Shown: one piece after another, positions 8,177 to 17,000 of the stretch
How positions within the stretch are numbered: the first letter of the stretch is position 1
Layout of the letters: every line of letters begins with the position of its first letter
Assembly: GCF_900107395.1 (NCBI RefSeq)
Contig: NZ_FNPW01000028.1
Coordinates: 1 to 35,608 of the forward strand
Length of the DNA: 35,608 nt
Direction: 5' to 3'
Origin: Pseudomonas sp. NFIX28
GTDB lineage: Bacteria > Pseudomonadota > Gammaproteobacteria > Pseudomonadales > Pseudomonadaceae
The notes under the pieces: model-generated
What the model was told of the DNA's origin: nothing
Databases searched by the model: none
What the model saw: the letters and a program-made list of their open reading frames with translations, nothing else
Program-made: the position numbers and the translations under genes

Positions 8177-9952
8177 ATGGCTTATGTCGAACATGCAGAA
8201 CCCGAAGTCCTGCACGAACCCAAGAGTTTCTTCACGCGTTATATCTGGAGCCAGGACCACAAGGTCATCGCCATCCAGTATTCCTTGACGGCGATCTCCG
8301 TGGGGCTGGTCGCCCTGGTGCTGTCCGGCCTGATGCGCATGCAGCTCGGCTTTCCCGGCAGCCTCGAGTTCATGGATGCCAGCACCTATTACCAGGCGAT
8401 GACCCTGCACGGCATGATCATGGTCATCTACCTGCTGACGGCGCTGTTCCTGGGCGGTTTCGGCAACTATCTGATTCCGCTGATGATTGGCGCCCGGGAC
8501 ATGGTCTTCCCCTACGTCAACATGCTGAGTTTCTGGTTCTACCTGCTCTCGGTGCTGGTGCTGCTTTCCAGCTTCTTCGTCCCGGGCGGGCCCACCGGGG
8601 CGGGCTGGACGCTCTATCCACCGCAATCGATCACCCAGGGCACTCCGGGCACCGAATGGGGCATCGTGTTGATGCTGGTGTCGCTGGCGATCTTCATCGT
8701 CGCCGCGACCATGGGCGGGCTCAACTACGTGACCACGGTGCTGCAGGCGCGCACTCGCGGCATGACCCTGTTTCGCATGCCACTGTCGGTCTGGGGCATT
8801 TTCATGGCCTCGATCCTGGCGCTGCTGGCCTTTCCGGCCTTGTTCGTCAGTGCGGTAATGATGCTGTTCGACAAGCTGCTGGGCACCAGTTTCTTCATGC
8901 CGGCGGTCATCTCCATGGGGCAGTCGCTGGCGCATCAGGGCGGTAGCCCGATACTGTTCCAGCATCTGTTCTGGTTCTTCGGCCATCCGGAGGTCTACAT
9001 CGTCGCGCTGCCGGCGTTTGGCCTGGTGTCCGACCTGATCAGCACCCATGCGCGCAAGAACATCTTCGGTTACCGCATGATGGTCTGGGCCATCATTGCC
9101 ATCGGCGTGTTGAGCTTCGTGGTCTGGGCGCACCACATGTACGTCAGCGGGATGAACCCGTATTTCGGCTTTTTCTTTGCCGCCACCACCTTGGTGATCG
9201 CCGTGCCGACCGCGCTGAAAGTCTACAACTGGGTGCTGACGCTGTGGCACGGCGACATTCACCTGACGGTGCCGATGCTGTTTGCCCTGGCCTTTATCGT
9301 CACCTTCCTGGTTGGCGGTCTCACCGGGTTGTTCCTGGGCAACGTGATTGTGGATATCCCGCTGTCGGACACCTATTTCGTGGTGGCTCACTTCCACATG
9401 GTCATGGGCGTCGCGCCGATCCTGGTGATATTCGGCTCCATCTATCACTGGTTTCCGAAGATCACCGGACGCCTGCTGAACGACACCCTGGGCAAGCTGC
9501 ATTTCTGGATAACCTTCCTGGGCACCTACTGCATCTACTTCCCGATGCACTACCTGGGGCTGCTGGGCATGCCGCGCCGCTATTACGCCTGGCAGGACTA
9601 CGAGTTCATTCCGCAATCGGCGCTGCAACTGAATGCGTTCATCACGGTTGTCGCGCTGACGGTCGCGGCATTCCAGCTGGTGTTTCTCTTCAACCTGTTC
9701 TGGAGTGCCTTCAAGGGCAAGCCGGCGGGCCCGAACCCATGGAAGGCCACCAGCCTGGAATGGCAGACGCCGGACACTCCGCCCAAACATGGCAACTGGG
9801 GCCCCGAGCTGCCGGTAGTGCATCGTTGGGCCTATGACTACAGCGTGCCGGGGATAGAGCAGGACTTCGTTCCACAGACGGTTTCCGCCGAGGCCCTGGA
9901 ACAGATGAGGCGGCGCAGTGCAGAAGCCGGCGTCGCGGACGAAAAACCATGA
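8177..9952 (+). CDS. coxA: Cytochrome c oxidase subunit I (aa3-type, D and K channels present)
   Basis: A 591-aa 12-TM catalytic subunit, which reduces O2 to water and pumps protons. Heme a ligands are H78 and H407. The binuclear centre has H270 cross-linked to Y274 (HPEVY) plus H319-H320, and H405 binds heme a3. D-channel residues D108 and N115 and the gating E272 are present. The K-channel lysine is K348 (VPTALKVYNW). This identifies a canonical A1-type proton-pumping oxidase and argues against NO reductase or cbb3. CGGAGG lies 9 bp before the ATG. The stop overlaps the next gene by 4 bp (ATGA), so translation is coupled. Confidence 0.97.
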   Translation: MAYVEHAEPEVLHEPKSFFTRYIWSQDHKVIAIQYSLTAISVGLVALVLSGLMRMQLGFPGSLEFMDASTYYQAMTLHGMIMVIYLLTALFLGGFGNYLIPLMIGARDMVFPYVNMLSFWFYLLSVLVLLSSFFVPGGPTGAGWTLYPPQSITQGTPGTEWGIVLMLVSLAIFIVAATMGGLNYVTTVLQARTRGMTLFRMPLSVWGIFMASILALLAFPALFVSAVMMLFDKLLGTSFFMPAVISMGQSLAHQGGSPILFQHLFWFFGHPEVYIVALPAFGLVSDLISTHARKNIFGYRMMVWAIIAIGVLSFVVWAHHMYVSGMNPYFGFFFAATTLVIAVPTALKVYNWVLTLWHGDIHLTVPMLFALAFIVTFLVGGLTGLFLGNVIVDIPLSDTYFVVAHFHMVMGVAPILVIFGSIYHWFPKITGRLLNDTLGKLHFWITFLGTYCIYFPMHYLGLLGMPRRYYAWQDYEFIPQSALQLNAFITVVALTVAAFQLVFLFNLFWSAFKGKPAGPNPWKATSLEWQTPDTPPKHGNWGPELPVVHRWAYDYSVPGIEQDFVPQTVSAEALEQMRRRSAEAGVADEKP

Positions 9953-10641
9953 ACGGGCCGCTATTGAAAAACATCGACAGCGCCGGCGCCGGAGGCCATT
10001 GGAACCAGCCCCCCGAGCAGGCTCGCGCCCCACGGGGCATCGATAGGGAGAAAGTCGCAATATTGGGCCTGCGCCTGTTCCTCGGGGCGGTGAGTTCGCT
10101 GTTTCTGCTGTTCCTGCTGGCCTTTATCGCGCGTTCGCAAATGGTGGACTGGCAACCTCTGACCGATCCCCTGGCGCCGTTGGCCAGCGCGCGGCAACTG
10201 TGGCTGAACACCGTCCTGCTGGTACTGGCCAGCATCAGCCTGCAGTGGGCGCGGCGGGCCGCCCGGCGGGGCGCATTGAAGGACGCCGGCCTCGGTTTTG
10301 CCCTGGGCGGGGTCTTTACGATCGCCTTTTTGGGAGGGCAGCTCTGGGTCTGGAAGCAGTTCGTCGACTGGGGCTATTTCGTCTCGGGCAATCCGGCCAA
10401 CAGCTTCTTCTACCTGCTGACCGGCATGCACGGGCTGCACCTGCTGGGAGGCCTGGTGGCTTGGGGCAGAGCTTGCGCCCGGTTCCAGCGGGGCGTTGCG
10501 CTGTCGCGACTGAAAACCAGCGTGGAGCTCTGTGCCATTTACTGGCATTACCTGCTGGGGCTGTGGATCGTTCTTCTGGTCCTGCTGACCAGCACGCCGG
10601 AAACCTATCAAGCCATCGCCGCATTCTGCGGCCTGAGGTGA
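9949..10641 (+). CDS. Heme-copper oxidase subunit III-like protein (first of two)
   Basis: A 230-aa membrane protein with about five TM segments and subunit III hallmarks: LLTGMHGLHLLGGLVAWG (about 158-175) and the final AIYWHYLLGLWIVLLVLL. It has a soluble N-terminal tail of roughly 35 residues. It lacks the N-terminal 'WIFLLSD' helix pair of the next gene, so it is a divergent or shortened subunit III. It overlaps coxA by 4 bp and precedes the canonical subunit III by 4 bp. Two neighbouring subunit III-type genes may form a heteromeric subunit III or assembly module. The assignment to the SUIII superfamily is firm; the distinct role is unknown. Confidence 0.85.
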   Translation: MNGPLLKNIDSAGAGGHWNQPPEQARAPRGIDREKVAILGLRLFLGAVSSLFLLFLLAFIARSQMVDWQPLTDPLAPLASARQLWLNTVLLVLASISLQWARRAARRGALKDAGLGFALGGVFTIAFLGGQLWVWKQFVDWGYFVSGNPANSFFYLLTGMHGLHLLGGLVAWGRACARFQRGVALSRLKTSVELCAIYWHYLLGLWIVLLVLLTSTPETYQAIAAFCGLR

Positions 10642-10645
10642 CGCC

Positions 10646-11356
10646 ATGGCATTGCCTTCAGCAACCCCTCCGGCAGAGCCCGCACCCTCTGCGCCCGATA
10701 CGCTGGTACCGGGATGGAAGGGCGTCGCCAGCGACTGGGCCTCGGATCAGGACGTGTTCAAGCGGGTGGCCTGGGGCAAGGTGATGATGTGGATCTTCCT
10801 GCTCAGCGACACCTTCATCTTCACCTGCTTCCTGACCGGCTACATGTCGGTGCGCATGAGCGCCACCGTCCCCTGGCCGAACCCCAGCGAAGTGTTCGCC
10901 TTGACCATCGCTGGCGTCGAGATTCCCTTGGTGTTGATTGCCATCATGACCTTCGTGCTGATCAGCAGCAGCGGCACCATGGCCATGGCCGTGAACTTCG
11001 CCTACCGCGGCGTCCGCGGCAAATGCGCGGCCCTGATGCTGGCGACCGCTGCCTTTGGTGCGACCTTTGTCTGCATGCAGGCCTTCGAGTGGAGCAAGCT
11101 TATCGCCGAAGGCGTGCGGCCCTGGTCCAACCCCATGGGCGCGGAGCAGTTCGGCGCCAGCTTTTTCATGATTACCGGTTTCCACGGGCTGCATGTATCG
11201 CTCGGCGTGCTTTACCTGTGCATCGTCGCCTTCAAGGTCTTGCGGGGCGACTACGAGCGTTCCGGCAACTACCAGATCGTCGAGATAGCCGGCCTGTACT
11301 GGCACTTCGTAGACCTGGTGTGGGTATTTATCTTCGCTTTCTTCTATTTATGGTGA
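10646..11356 (+). CDS. coxC: Cytochrome c oxidase subunit III
   Basis: A 236-aa canonical subunit III with about six to seven TM helices. The conserved segments are VMMWIFLLSDTFIFTCFLTGYM, a central helix with a cluster of Ser residues (VLISSSGTMAMAV), MITGFHGLHVSLGVLYLC and the C-terminal AGLYWHFVDLVWVFIFAFFYLW. This subunit stabilises the D-channel and lipid environment of subunit I. GAGGTGA lies upstream of ATG 10646 within the end of the previous gene, so it is tightly coupled in the operon. Confidence 0.94.
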   Translation: MALPSATPPAEPAPSAPDTLVPGWKGVASDWASDQDVFKRVAWGKVMMWIFLLSDTFIFTCFLTGYMSVRMSATVPWPNPSEVFALTIAGVEIPLVLIAIMTFVLISSSGTMAMAVNFAYRGVRGKCAALMLATAAFGATFVCMQAFEWSKLIAEGVRPWSNPMGAEQFGASFFMITGFHGLHVSLGVLYLCIVAFKVLRGDYERSGNYQIVEIAGLYWHFVDLVWVFIFAFFYLW

Positions 11357-11377
11357 GTCCGCAGAGGAGTACCGGCG

Positions 11378-11695
11378 ATGGCGCACGCACAAGGTCAACA
11401 GCATCCACTGAGCCTGTACCTGAAGATCTGGGGGCTGTTGTTCGTGCTCAGCACCCTGTCCTACCTGGTCGACTACTTTCACTTCCAGGGCTACTTCAGG
11501 TGGTCGCTGATCCTGGTGTTCATGTTGCTGAAGGCCGGCCTGATCGTCTCCATCTTCATGCACATGGCCTGGGAGCGCCTGGCGATGGTCTACGCCATCC
11601 TCGTCCCGCCCTTGTGCCTGTTGGTGCTGGTTGGCCTGATGGCAGCCGAGGCGGACTACGTGTTTTCCACCCGGGGGATTTTCCTCGGGCAATGA
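11378..11695 (+). CDS. Cytochrome c oxidase subunit IV (small membrane subunit)
   Basis: A 105-aa protein with three TM segments (about 14-33, 39-58 and 70-90). It has the pattern of prokaryotic subunit IV of caa3/bo3 oxidases (LKAGLIVSIFMHMAWERL). AGGAG lies 9 bp before ATG 11378 and 21 bp separate it from coxC, so it closes the five-gene oxidase operon. No cytochrome oxidase assembly genes (heme A synthase, heme O synthase, Cox11 or Sco) are nearby, so assembly factors must be encoded elsewhere. Confidence 0.9.
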   Translation: MAHAQGQQHPLSLYLKIWGLLFVLSTLSYLVDYFHFQGYFRWSLILVFMLLKAGLIVSIFMHMAWERLAMVYAILVPPLCLLVLVGLMAAEADYVFSTRGIFLGQ

Positions 11696-11732
11696 CCGGC
11701 TTCCGCCTCCGGCATTCAAGCGTCGCCGCGTC

Positions 11733-12287
11733 CTAGATCGTGCGCTTGAACTGATGCCATTTCTGTAGCCAGGCCACTATCCAGTGAGGCGCTGCCGCGC
11801 CGGTGCCGGCGACCTGGAGTTGTGGATGATGGCTGATGACCTGGTCCAGGACGGGTTCCTGATCGGGTTCGACGTCCACAAAGAAGATGTGCTCGCCATC
11901 TTTTATGTTCTTTTTCAGCTTGCTGAAGTGGCTGTTGGGCACCTGGATCCCGAAGAAGCCGCCTTCCCAGATGCAGAATCCCAGTATCACGATCGCCAGA
12001 AAGATAAATGGCACCCAGCCTGCCGCGGACTCGGTCCAACCTGCCAGATAGGCACCGAGCAGTACCAATGCCGCGAGTGGTATGCCAATGACCGCGCCAA
12101 TCTCGCCGGAATGAACGACATCCTGCTTCATGAGTGAGTTCACATCATGCAGGTGATGCTGTTCCACATCCGCATCCCGGTCGCTGAGCACATGAATCTG
12201 CTCGGTACTGATACCGCTGGCTTCCAGTTCGCTTTCAACGGTTTCCAGCTCGTCGAGGTTATCGCTGATGTAATAGTGTCGGTTCAT
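11733..12287 (-). CDS. Two-TM membrane protein, probable stress-induced, function unknown
   Basis: A 184-aa protein of a type common in Pseudomonas, sometimes automatically named 'magnesium transporter' or 'NAD/FAD-utilizing enzyme' without evidence. The N-terminal about 45 residues look like a small alpha/beta domain (MNRHYYISDNLDELETVESELEASGISTEQIHVLSDRDAD), as in general-stress proteins that begin with a flavodoxin-like repeat. Two hydrophobic segments lie at about 61-84 and 90-108, followed by a soluble C-terminal part (HIFFVDVEPDQEPVLDQVISHHP). AGGAGGTG lies 7 bp before the ATG. A sigma-S-like -10 box lies about 118 bp upstream. It converges on the oxidase operon. Confidence 0.85.
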   Translation of the reverse strand: MNRHYYISDNLDELETVESELEASGISTEQIHVLSDRDADVEQHHLHDVNSLMKQDVVHSGEIGAVIGIPLAALVLLGAYLAGWTESAAGWVPFIFLAIVILGFCIWEGGFFGIQVPNSHFSKLKKNIKDGEHIFFVDVEPDQEPVLDQVISHHPQLQVAGTGAAAPHWIVAWLQKWHQFKRTI

Positions 12288-12404
12288 GAGACACCTCCTA
12301 CTTCATCGCCGCAGAGGCCCCCTTTTGCTGCAGTCGTTATCTGCAATTCCAGACCATTTCCCCGCCGCTCTGGATAACGCCACACGCGTATTACTAGCTA
12401 AAAA

Positions 12405-12411
12405 AGTATAG
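12405..12411 (-). promoter_or_regulatory. Sigma-S-like extended -10 (minus strand)
   Basis: Read on the minus strand this is GGGCGGTGCTATACTTTTTT. It shares GGGCG, a short spacer and CTATACTTT with the oxidase promoter at about 6519-6533. Confidence 0.4.
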
Positions 12412-12682
12412 CACCGCCCTGCTAGCGCCTCGCTGGAGGCCACGGATTACGCGGGTGTGGGGCATTAACTCCGAATCAAGGCCGCCGCTGGAGGAACCTG
12501 CCATTCAAGTTTTTTGCGGTTACCACGGGAGGCTGCCGCGAGAACTTCAATGCCCTCTGCGCACCACTTTCCAGCCGCCGATCAGCTCTCCCGATAAAAG
12601 CAGTGGAAGTGTGTTATTGAGAATCAGTCGTAACAAATTCCATACAATTCCCTCGCCATCGTTTCGCCATAATCCACGCAAC

Positions 12683-12712
12683 AGGCGCGGCTAACCGCGC
12701 CTTTATCGTTTT
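12683..12712 (+). terminator. Hairpin with T-rich tail before the GT25 gene
   Basis: GGCGCGG-CTAA-CCGCGCC is a perfect 7-bp stem followed by TTTATCGTTTTT. It lies directly upstream of the glycosyltransferase ribosome-binding region, with no plus-strand gene just before it. It could be a leader attenuator or the end of an unrecognised short transcript. Confidence 0.55.
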
Positions 12713-12763
12713 TGGGGGAAGGAGTTGGTGTCAAAAAAGATTCAGGGCTCAGGCGAAAAGTTC

Positions 12764-13405
12764 ATGTTCGACGTGGATGCCGCCTACTGCATTTCGTTGA
12801 AAGAGCGAACAGACCGGCGAGAGCTGTTCCGCGATTCAGTACAAAGCCTGATCCGAAATCCGGTGGTGTTCCATGTCGTGGAGCGACACGCAGACCCTGT
12901 CCGTGGCTGCTTCGAATCGCACCAGGACCTGGCCCGGAATGCGCTCGAGCGTGGGCTTGAGCGGGTGTTGATCTTTGAAGACGACGTTGCGCCGTATGAA
13001 CTGAAGGCGACCCCCATCCGCTGGATCAACAAATTCATCCGTACTCGGCGATTTGAAGTGCTGCACCTGGGGTACAGCATGGGCAGGACCTGGCTAACCT
13101 GGTTCCCCTTCATTGCCCGGGGCCGCGTCGTTGCGCTGCACGCCTATATCCTGTCCCGTGAAGGCTGTCAGATCCTGGCAAACACCCCGTACAACGGCAC
13201 GCCCGTTGACGTGATTTTCAAGAAACGCATAAAGCAGCACTGCGCCTTTCCGATGTTGTTCCGTCAGCAGCCAGCAACGCTGGCGGGTAGCGACATCGAG
13301 AGCGAAGTGAAAAACGAGGATGAATGGTGGCAGCGCAATTGGGATAAGCACTGTACCTCGCCGATTAAAAACCTCTGGCGGACAGTGTTCAGGCTGAATT
13401 TTTAA
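12764..13405 (+). CDS. Glycosyltransferase family 25 (LOS/LPS-type) protein
   Basis: A 213-aa protein (from ATG 12764) of the GT25 family, cytoplasmic sugar transferases acting on lipooligosaccharide or other glycans. It shows the family start AYCISLKERTDRR, the nucleotide-sugar segment with a conserved GCFESH (usually GC.LSH), and the metal-binding EDD in RVLIFEDDVAP (residues 72-74 from this start). The start is uncertain: TTG 12725 or GTG 12728 follow GGAAGGAG too closely, and ATG 12764 has only AGGCGA upstream. It stands alone beside the left end of island 1 and near an FkbM methyltransferase on its other side, so it may be a remnant of a surface-glycan neighbourhood split by the island. 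Confidence 0.82.
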   Translation: MFDVDAAYCISLKERTDRRELFRDSVQSLIRNPVVFHVVERHADPVRGCFESHQDLARNALERGLERVLIFEDDVAPYELKATPIRWINKFIRTRRFEVLHLGYSMGRTWLTWFPFIARGRVVALHAYILSREGCQILANTPYNGTPVDVIFKKRIKQHCAFPMLFRQQPATLAGSDIESEVKNEDEWWQRNWDKHCTSPIKNLWRTVFRLNF

Positions 13406-13644
13406 AGGGGGAGGGGCTTTATCTTTCCCCAGCACGTTGGTTGGCTGGCGCTGCAGTGAAGGCAGCGGCGTTGCCTGGCGGTGGATGGGGGATGAACGGC
13501 CAGTTGGCGGTTCATGTCGGCCACCAGGCTCGCGGATCCGCCCGACACACTTGAGCGCGCCCAGCGCCAGGGACCGTTTTCGCCAGCGTGGACGCAATGT
13601 GGACGATCAAGGCGAACTAAGTGGCGTTTACAACAGCCAGAAAC

Positions 13645-13675
13645 AACAAAGCCCCGCGTTGCGGGGCTTTGTTTT
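13645..13675. terminator. Terminator, probably the original tRNA-Thr terminator
   Basis: AACAAAGCCCCGC-gtt-GCGGGGCTTTGTT is a near-perfect symmetrical hairpin with flanking A and T tracts. It lies immediately beyond the displaced tRNA-Thr 3' end. Before island insertion it would have been directly downstream of tRNA-Thr on the minus strand. It can also terminate the GT25 transcript. Confidence 0.85.
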
Positions 13676-13702
13676 GTATGGTGCGGCACCAGGAGTCGAA
13701 CC
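13674..13702 (-). other. Island 1 left attachment site: displaced tRNA-Thr 3' end
   Basis: On the minus strand this reads the T-arm and acceptor end of tRNA-Thr through CCA. It shares GGCACCAGGAGTCGAACC exactly, plus TTGTATGGTGC, with 21184-21213 next to the intact tRNA. One C is missing relative to the intact gene, as expected for a fragment no longer under selection. Confidence 0.88.
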
Positions 13703-13720
13703 AATCAATAACTTATTGAT
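13703..13720. promoter_or_regulatory. IHF-consensus site / 17-bp perfect palindrome at the junction
   Basis: AATCAATAACTTA (13703-13715) matches the IHF consensus WATCAANNNNTTR at every fixed position. It lies inside the perfect palindrome ATCAATAA-C-TTATTGAT (13704-13720). It abuts the attachment core, where IHF often bends DNA for tyrosine integrases. Confidence 0.5.
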
Positions 13721-14011
13721 GACGGTCGTTATTATCTATGAGACTGCGTTTTTCTACCTCTAAAACTACCTCAAGAGGTGCGCTCGCTTGTTGATAGCTA
13801 TAAAAATAGGCACATCAGGATGCAGATGGCTACTTGGCACCCAAATCGTTGGCTTGCCGCAGGCCGTTCTCCGGAGGGTTACAGCCGTATCGCTGTGATC
13901 GCTGCTTTTATCACCCTTTGGAGTCGGTGGATTTTTGTGGTTGGTGCTGCGCATGAATCTCATGAGTTTTATGGCGATGCCTTCGTAAAGCACCTGTTTC
14001 GCTATTTATGG
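13721..14011. other. Noncoding AT-rich strip inside island 1
   Basis: No convincing gene is seen. Short open frames exist on both strands but lack ribosome-binding sites and one overlaps the end of the NACHT gene. No T-tract terminator is obvious for the NACHT gene. Confidence 0.5.
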
Positions 14012-17000
14012 TCATGGACGCTCCGCGGCTTTAAGCCAGTCATTCATGCCGTCGACACCCAGAGTCAGCAGCGAATCCTGCGTCGCTACCACTCGCTGCA
14101 GCATGGCACCACCGTCTGACTCCTCCTGTTCTTCAGCCTGCGCGAAAAGGCGGGTTAGCAGTTGTGTGAGGTTGTTCTCATGGTCGTATAGATAGGGTTT
14201 TGTCTGTCGAACAAAATCAAGGTAAATCTCGGTTGCTTCTAATGCATACATTGGATCGCGAAGTGACATAGCGTTCAGCCATGCATCGAAGCCATAGATG
14301 TCGTTTCGTGCAGAATCAGCTTCTGTTCCTAGCAAGAACAAGCAGCGCCGAATTAGCTCAATGGGTACAGCAACCAGCGGCTTTGTCTCCTGGAAGAGGT
14401 TGCGGAATTTGCGGGCAACTGCAAGAGCATAATGATTCTCTGCATCCAAGCCAGCCTCAAGACCGGTAAGACACTGTTCCCGGTGCTGCTGAATGTTGTC
14501 GCTGTGAGTCCAAACACTCGCCGCACCACACCACGCTTCGACGGTTTCCCCTGCGTTGATTTCTACGAGAAGGGAAGAAAACTCCAATCGTTTCGAAAGA
14601 GCTGCCAGTGCGGATATACGCCCCCAAGTCTCAAAATCCTTGTTGCTGCCTTCGCGATAAAGACGTGCTAGCCACAAAGCGACAATTTCGAATTTTTGGT
14701 AGTAAGCGTAATACAGGCTAGATTCGGCTATTGGCCAAAGTCCGGGGGATTTCTCCTGCATGGTAAGGCCAAACAGCTCCCAGCCAAGTTCAGGGTGATG
14801 GCTTTGCAAATAGGGCATACGCCGCAGCAATAGGGCGCGAATAGCGGGGTGCGGGTCTGCGGCAAATAGGCGCAGCGCATTCGGTAGCAATTGGGGCCAC
14901 GGTACGCCGTTCTTTTCAAGTTGATTGGCCACGATCATCAAGGCTTCCGCTGCGTTCCCTTTGGCCATATTGATGCCAGCTGTGACCAAGTCAACGGAAT
15001 CCCCTGAGATGGAGCTCTCCTCCTGTAGTGTCGAAAAATCCGCAGCCAAAGACACTAGCCGCGTAGCGTCCTGTGACAGTTCAACTACGTGCGCACAGCT
15101 CTCTATTGCTTTGGATGCGACGCGGTTGTGGTGCCAATGACTCGGATGCGCTTCCAGCTCATTCAGGATTTGCTGCACCAACGCTGCCGCATTGGGCTCA
15201 TCTTTGGGTGACCAAGTGCCATTTACCTGCAAGTTGCCGTAGCGGTGAGCCAGGTAGGTCGCAATGCCCTCCATGAGGTCGTCTCGAAAGCGGTCCGAGA
15301 TCCGCTCCCAGTTGGCTGATAAAAGACTCATAAAACGGGTGGGGTGGCGCGAAGCCGCCTCACGTAATTGTGAGCCAACCTCTCTCTCTCCCCCCATCAG
15401 AAAGTCATCAAAAGGGCTACTGGCATGCGCTTTGTAGTGATTCAGCAGGCCCAGCACGGAGTCATCGCTTGCACCAAGAAACACCTCGAAAGAAAACGGT
15501 GCGCTAACCATTCCTCCACGCATGTGAATGTCCGGCTGGCGAATCAGAGGCCATATTTCTTTTTCGCACTCGTCCAATACAGCCTGTGCGTCGGCTGAAC
15601 GCAGATGGCAGGGGATGGTAAGAATTAGTTGCGCTTGATCTCGGAGCGCCCATGCATGGTGCTTCGGGTCAGTTGCAGTTTCCAGGTGAAGGGTTAAAAC
15701 GGTCGAATGTATTGCGTCTTGCGTAGCCGCATCAAGGTGCAGAAAAGTGGTCTGTATAAGCGTGCCGAGTTCATACGACAAAGCGGATTCGAGCAGCTTT
15801 TTGTTGCAAAGCATGCGGCCAATCACATCCAGGTTAGCGGTTGGTGCTGCCATGCATGCGAGGATGGCGAAATAGCGCAATGCGCCTTCTGTGCTGAAGC
15901 ACAGACGTTCGCTGTTGCTTTTCCACCAATTCGATTGCGTGTTTGCGTGATGCACGATGGCGGTTTCAACGGCATCCAGCAGTATGCGTTCACTATCAAG
16001 GTGCCGGTGGTCGGTCTGGGTGTGTGCGTCGTTGTATGACGTTTGGTGTAGGAAGCCGCTCCAAAAATTTTTCGGAGCCTCGCCATAGCGTGAGTTCTTG
16101 ATTTGGCTCCATCGCTCAATCGATGCTATAGCCAGGTCAAGCAATGCCGTGGACTTTCGCATTCGATCTGCGAGAAAACTTTTATTGCTTGTCCCAAACT
16201 CATGCGGTTGACAGTGCAGCTTTTTGTCAAAGCTATAGGCAAGCACATCTTCGTCGGTGACTTCGCCAGCGACATAACGCCACAGAACCGTATCATCCAT
16301 ACCGCCATCTTTTACGCAGCGCGCGAGTGCATGCCCGAGAAAGCTGTGTTCTTGCCTCGGTAACTTAAGCAATTCGACAAGCAAAGGCACAAGCACCGCC
16401 GAATGGTCTGCATGGACTTGCGTGATCGCATGTGCAATAGAGTTTGTCAGCTGGGTATTATCCACCCCATCCAGTGCCAGTACCTCGGTCCAAAATGCGA
16501 ACACCCCTACGGCATCGTCATTTTTCCATTGAGATACTCGGTGCACATGCATCGTTAACCCGTCAACATCGCGGGTATCTTTCAAAAACGGTACTAGATG
16601 CTTCATCCAGAAGTGATGCCATTCCACCCGAGCCGCCTGGGTGTAGATCACCTGAAAGACATCACGATGCTGGTTGCGCAGGTCGCGTATAAGAAGCCAG
16701 TCGTCATCGTGTGGGGGTTGTTCTGTAAAGGTTTCCGCCACAAGACGGCGAATATGGAAGGCATTGTTGCCTGTCAAAACAGTACGCAGCTGTTTTCGGA
16801 ATTCGCGTCGATCTCCGGTTGTCAGCTGCGTGACAAAGCTGCGAATGCTGGGGCGCACAAAAGGCACGGGCGGTAAACGTTGTATGAATGCGTTCAAAGT
16901 AACAGCTTGGCGTACCGCGCCGCTGATCACCAACACGTCGAGCAGCGTCTGGTGCCCGAATGTCAGTTGCCCATCCTGCGTCTCATGCAGCACCTTATTA

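Larger units (their letters stand above)
12288..12763. other. Intergenic region with sigma-S-like -10 box and a hairpin
   Basis: No gene is seen in these roughly 480 bp. On the minus strand CTATACT (12405-12411) is a sigma-S-type -10 box for the gene at 11733-12287. On the plus strand a hairpin (12684-12701) precedes the glycosyltransferase gene. Confidence 0.6.

Noticed and set aside
8009..10060. 683-codon open frame on the minus strand across coxA
   Set aside because: Low-complexity, His/Arg/Gln-rich translation opposite a textbook coxA with all ligands; a GC-rich shadow frame.
13674..13702. A second tRNA-Thr gene
   Set aside because: Only the T-arm and acceptor 3' end are present and a base is missing; no D-arm or anticodon arm. 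It is a displaced att fragment.
13778..14119. 113-codon plus-strand frame at the left end of island 1
   Set aside because: It overlaps the 3' end of the NACHT gene, has no ribosome-binding site and no recognisable family.
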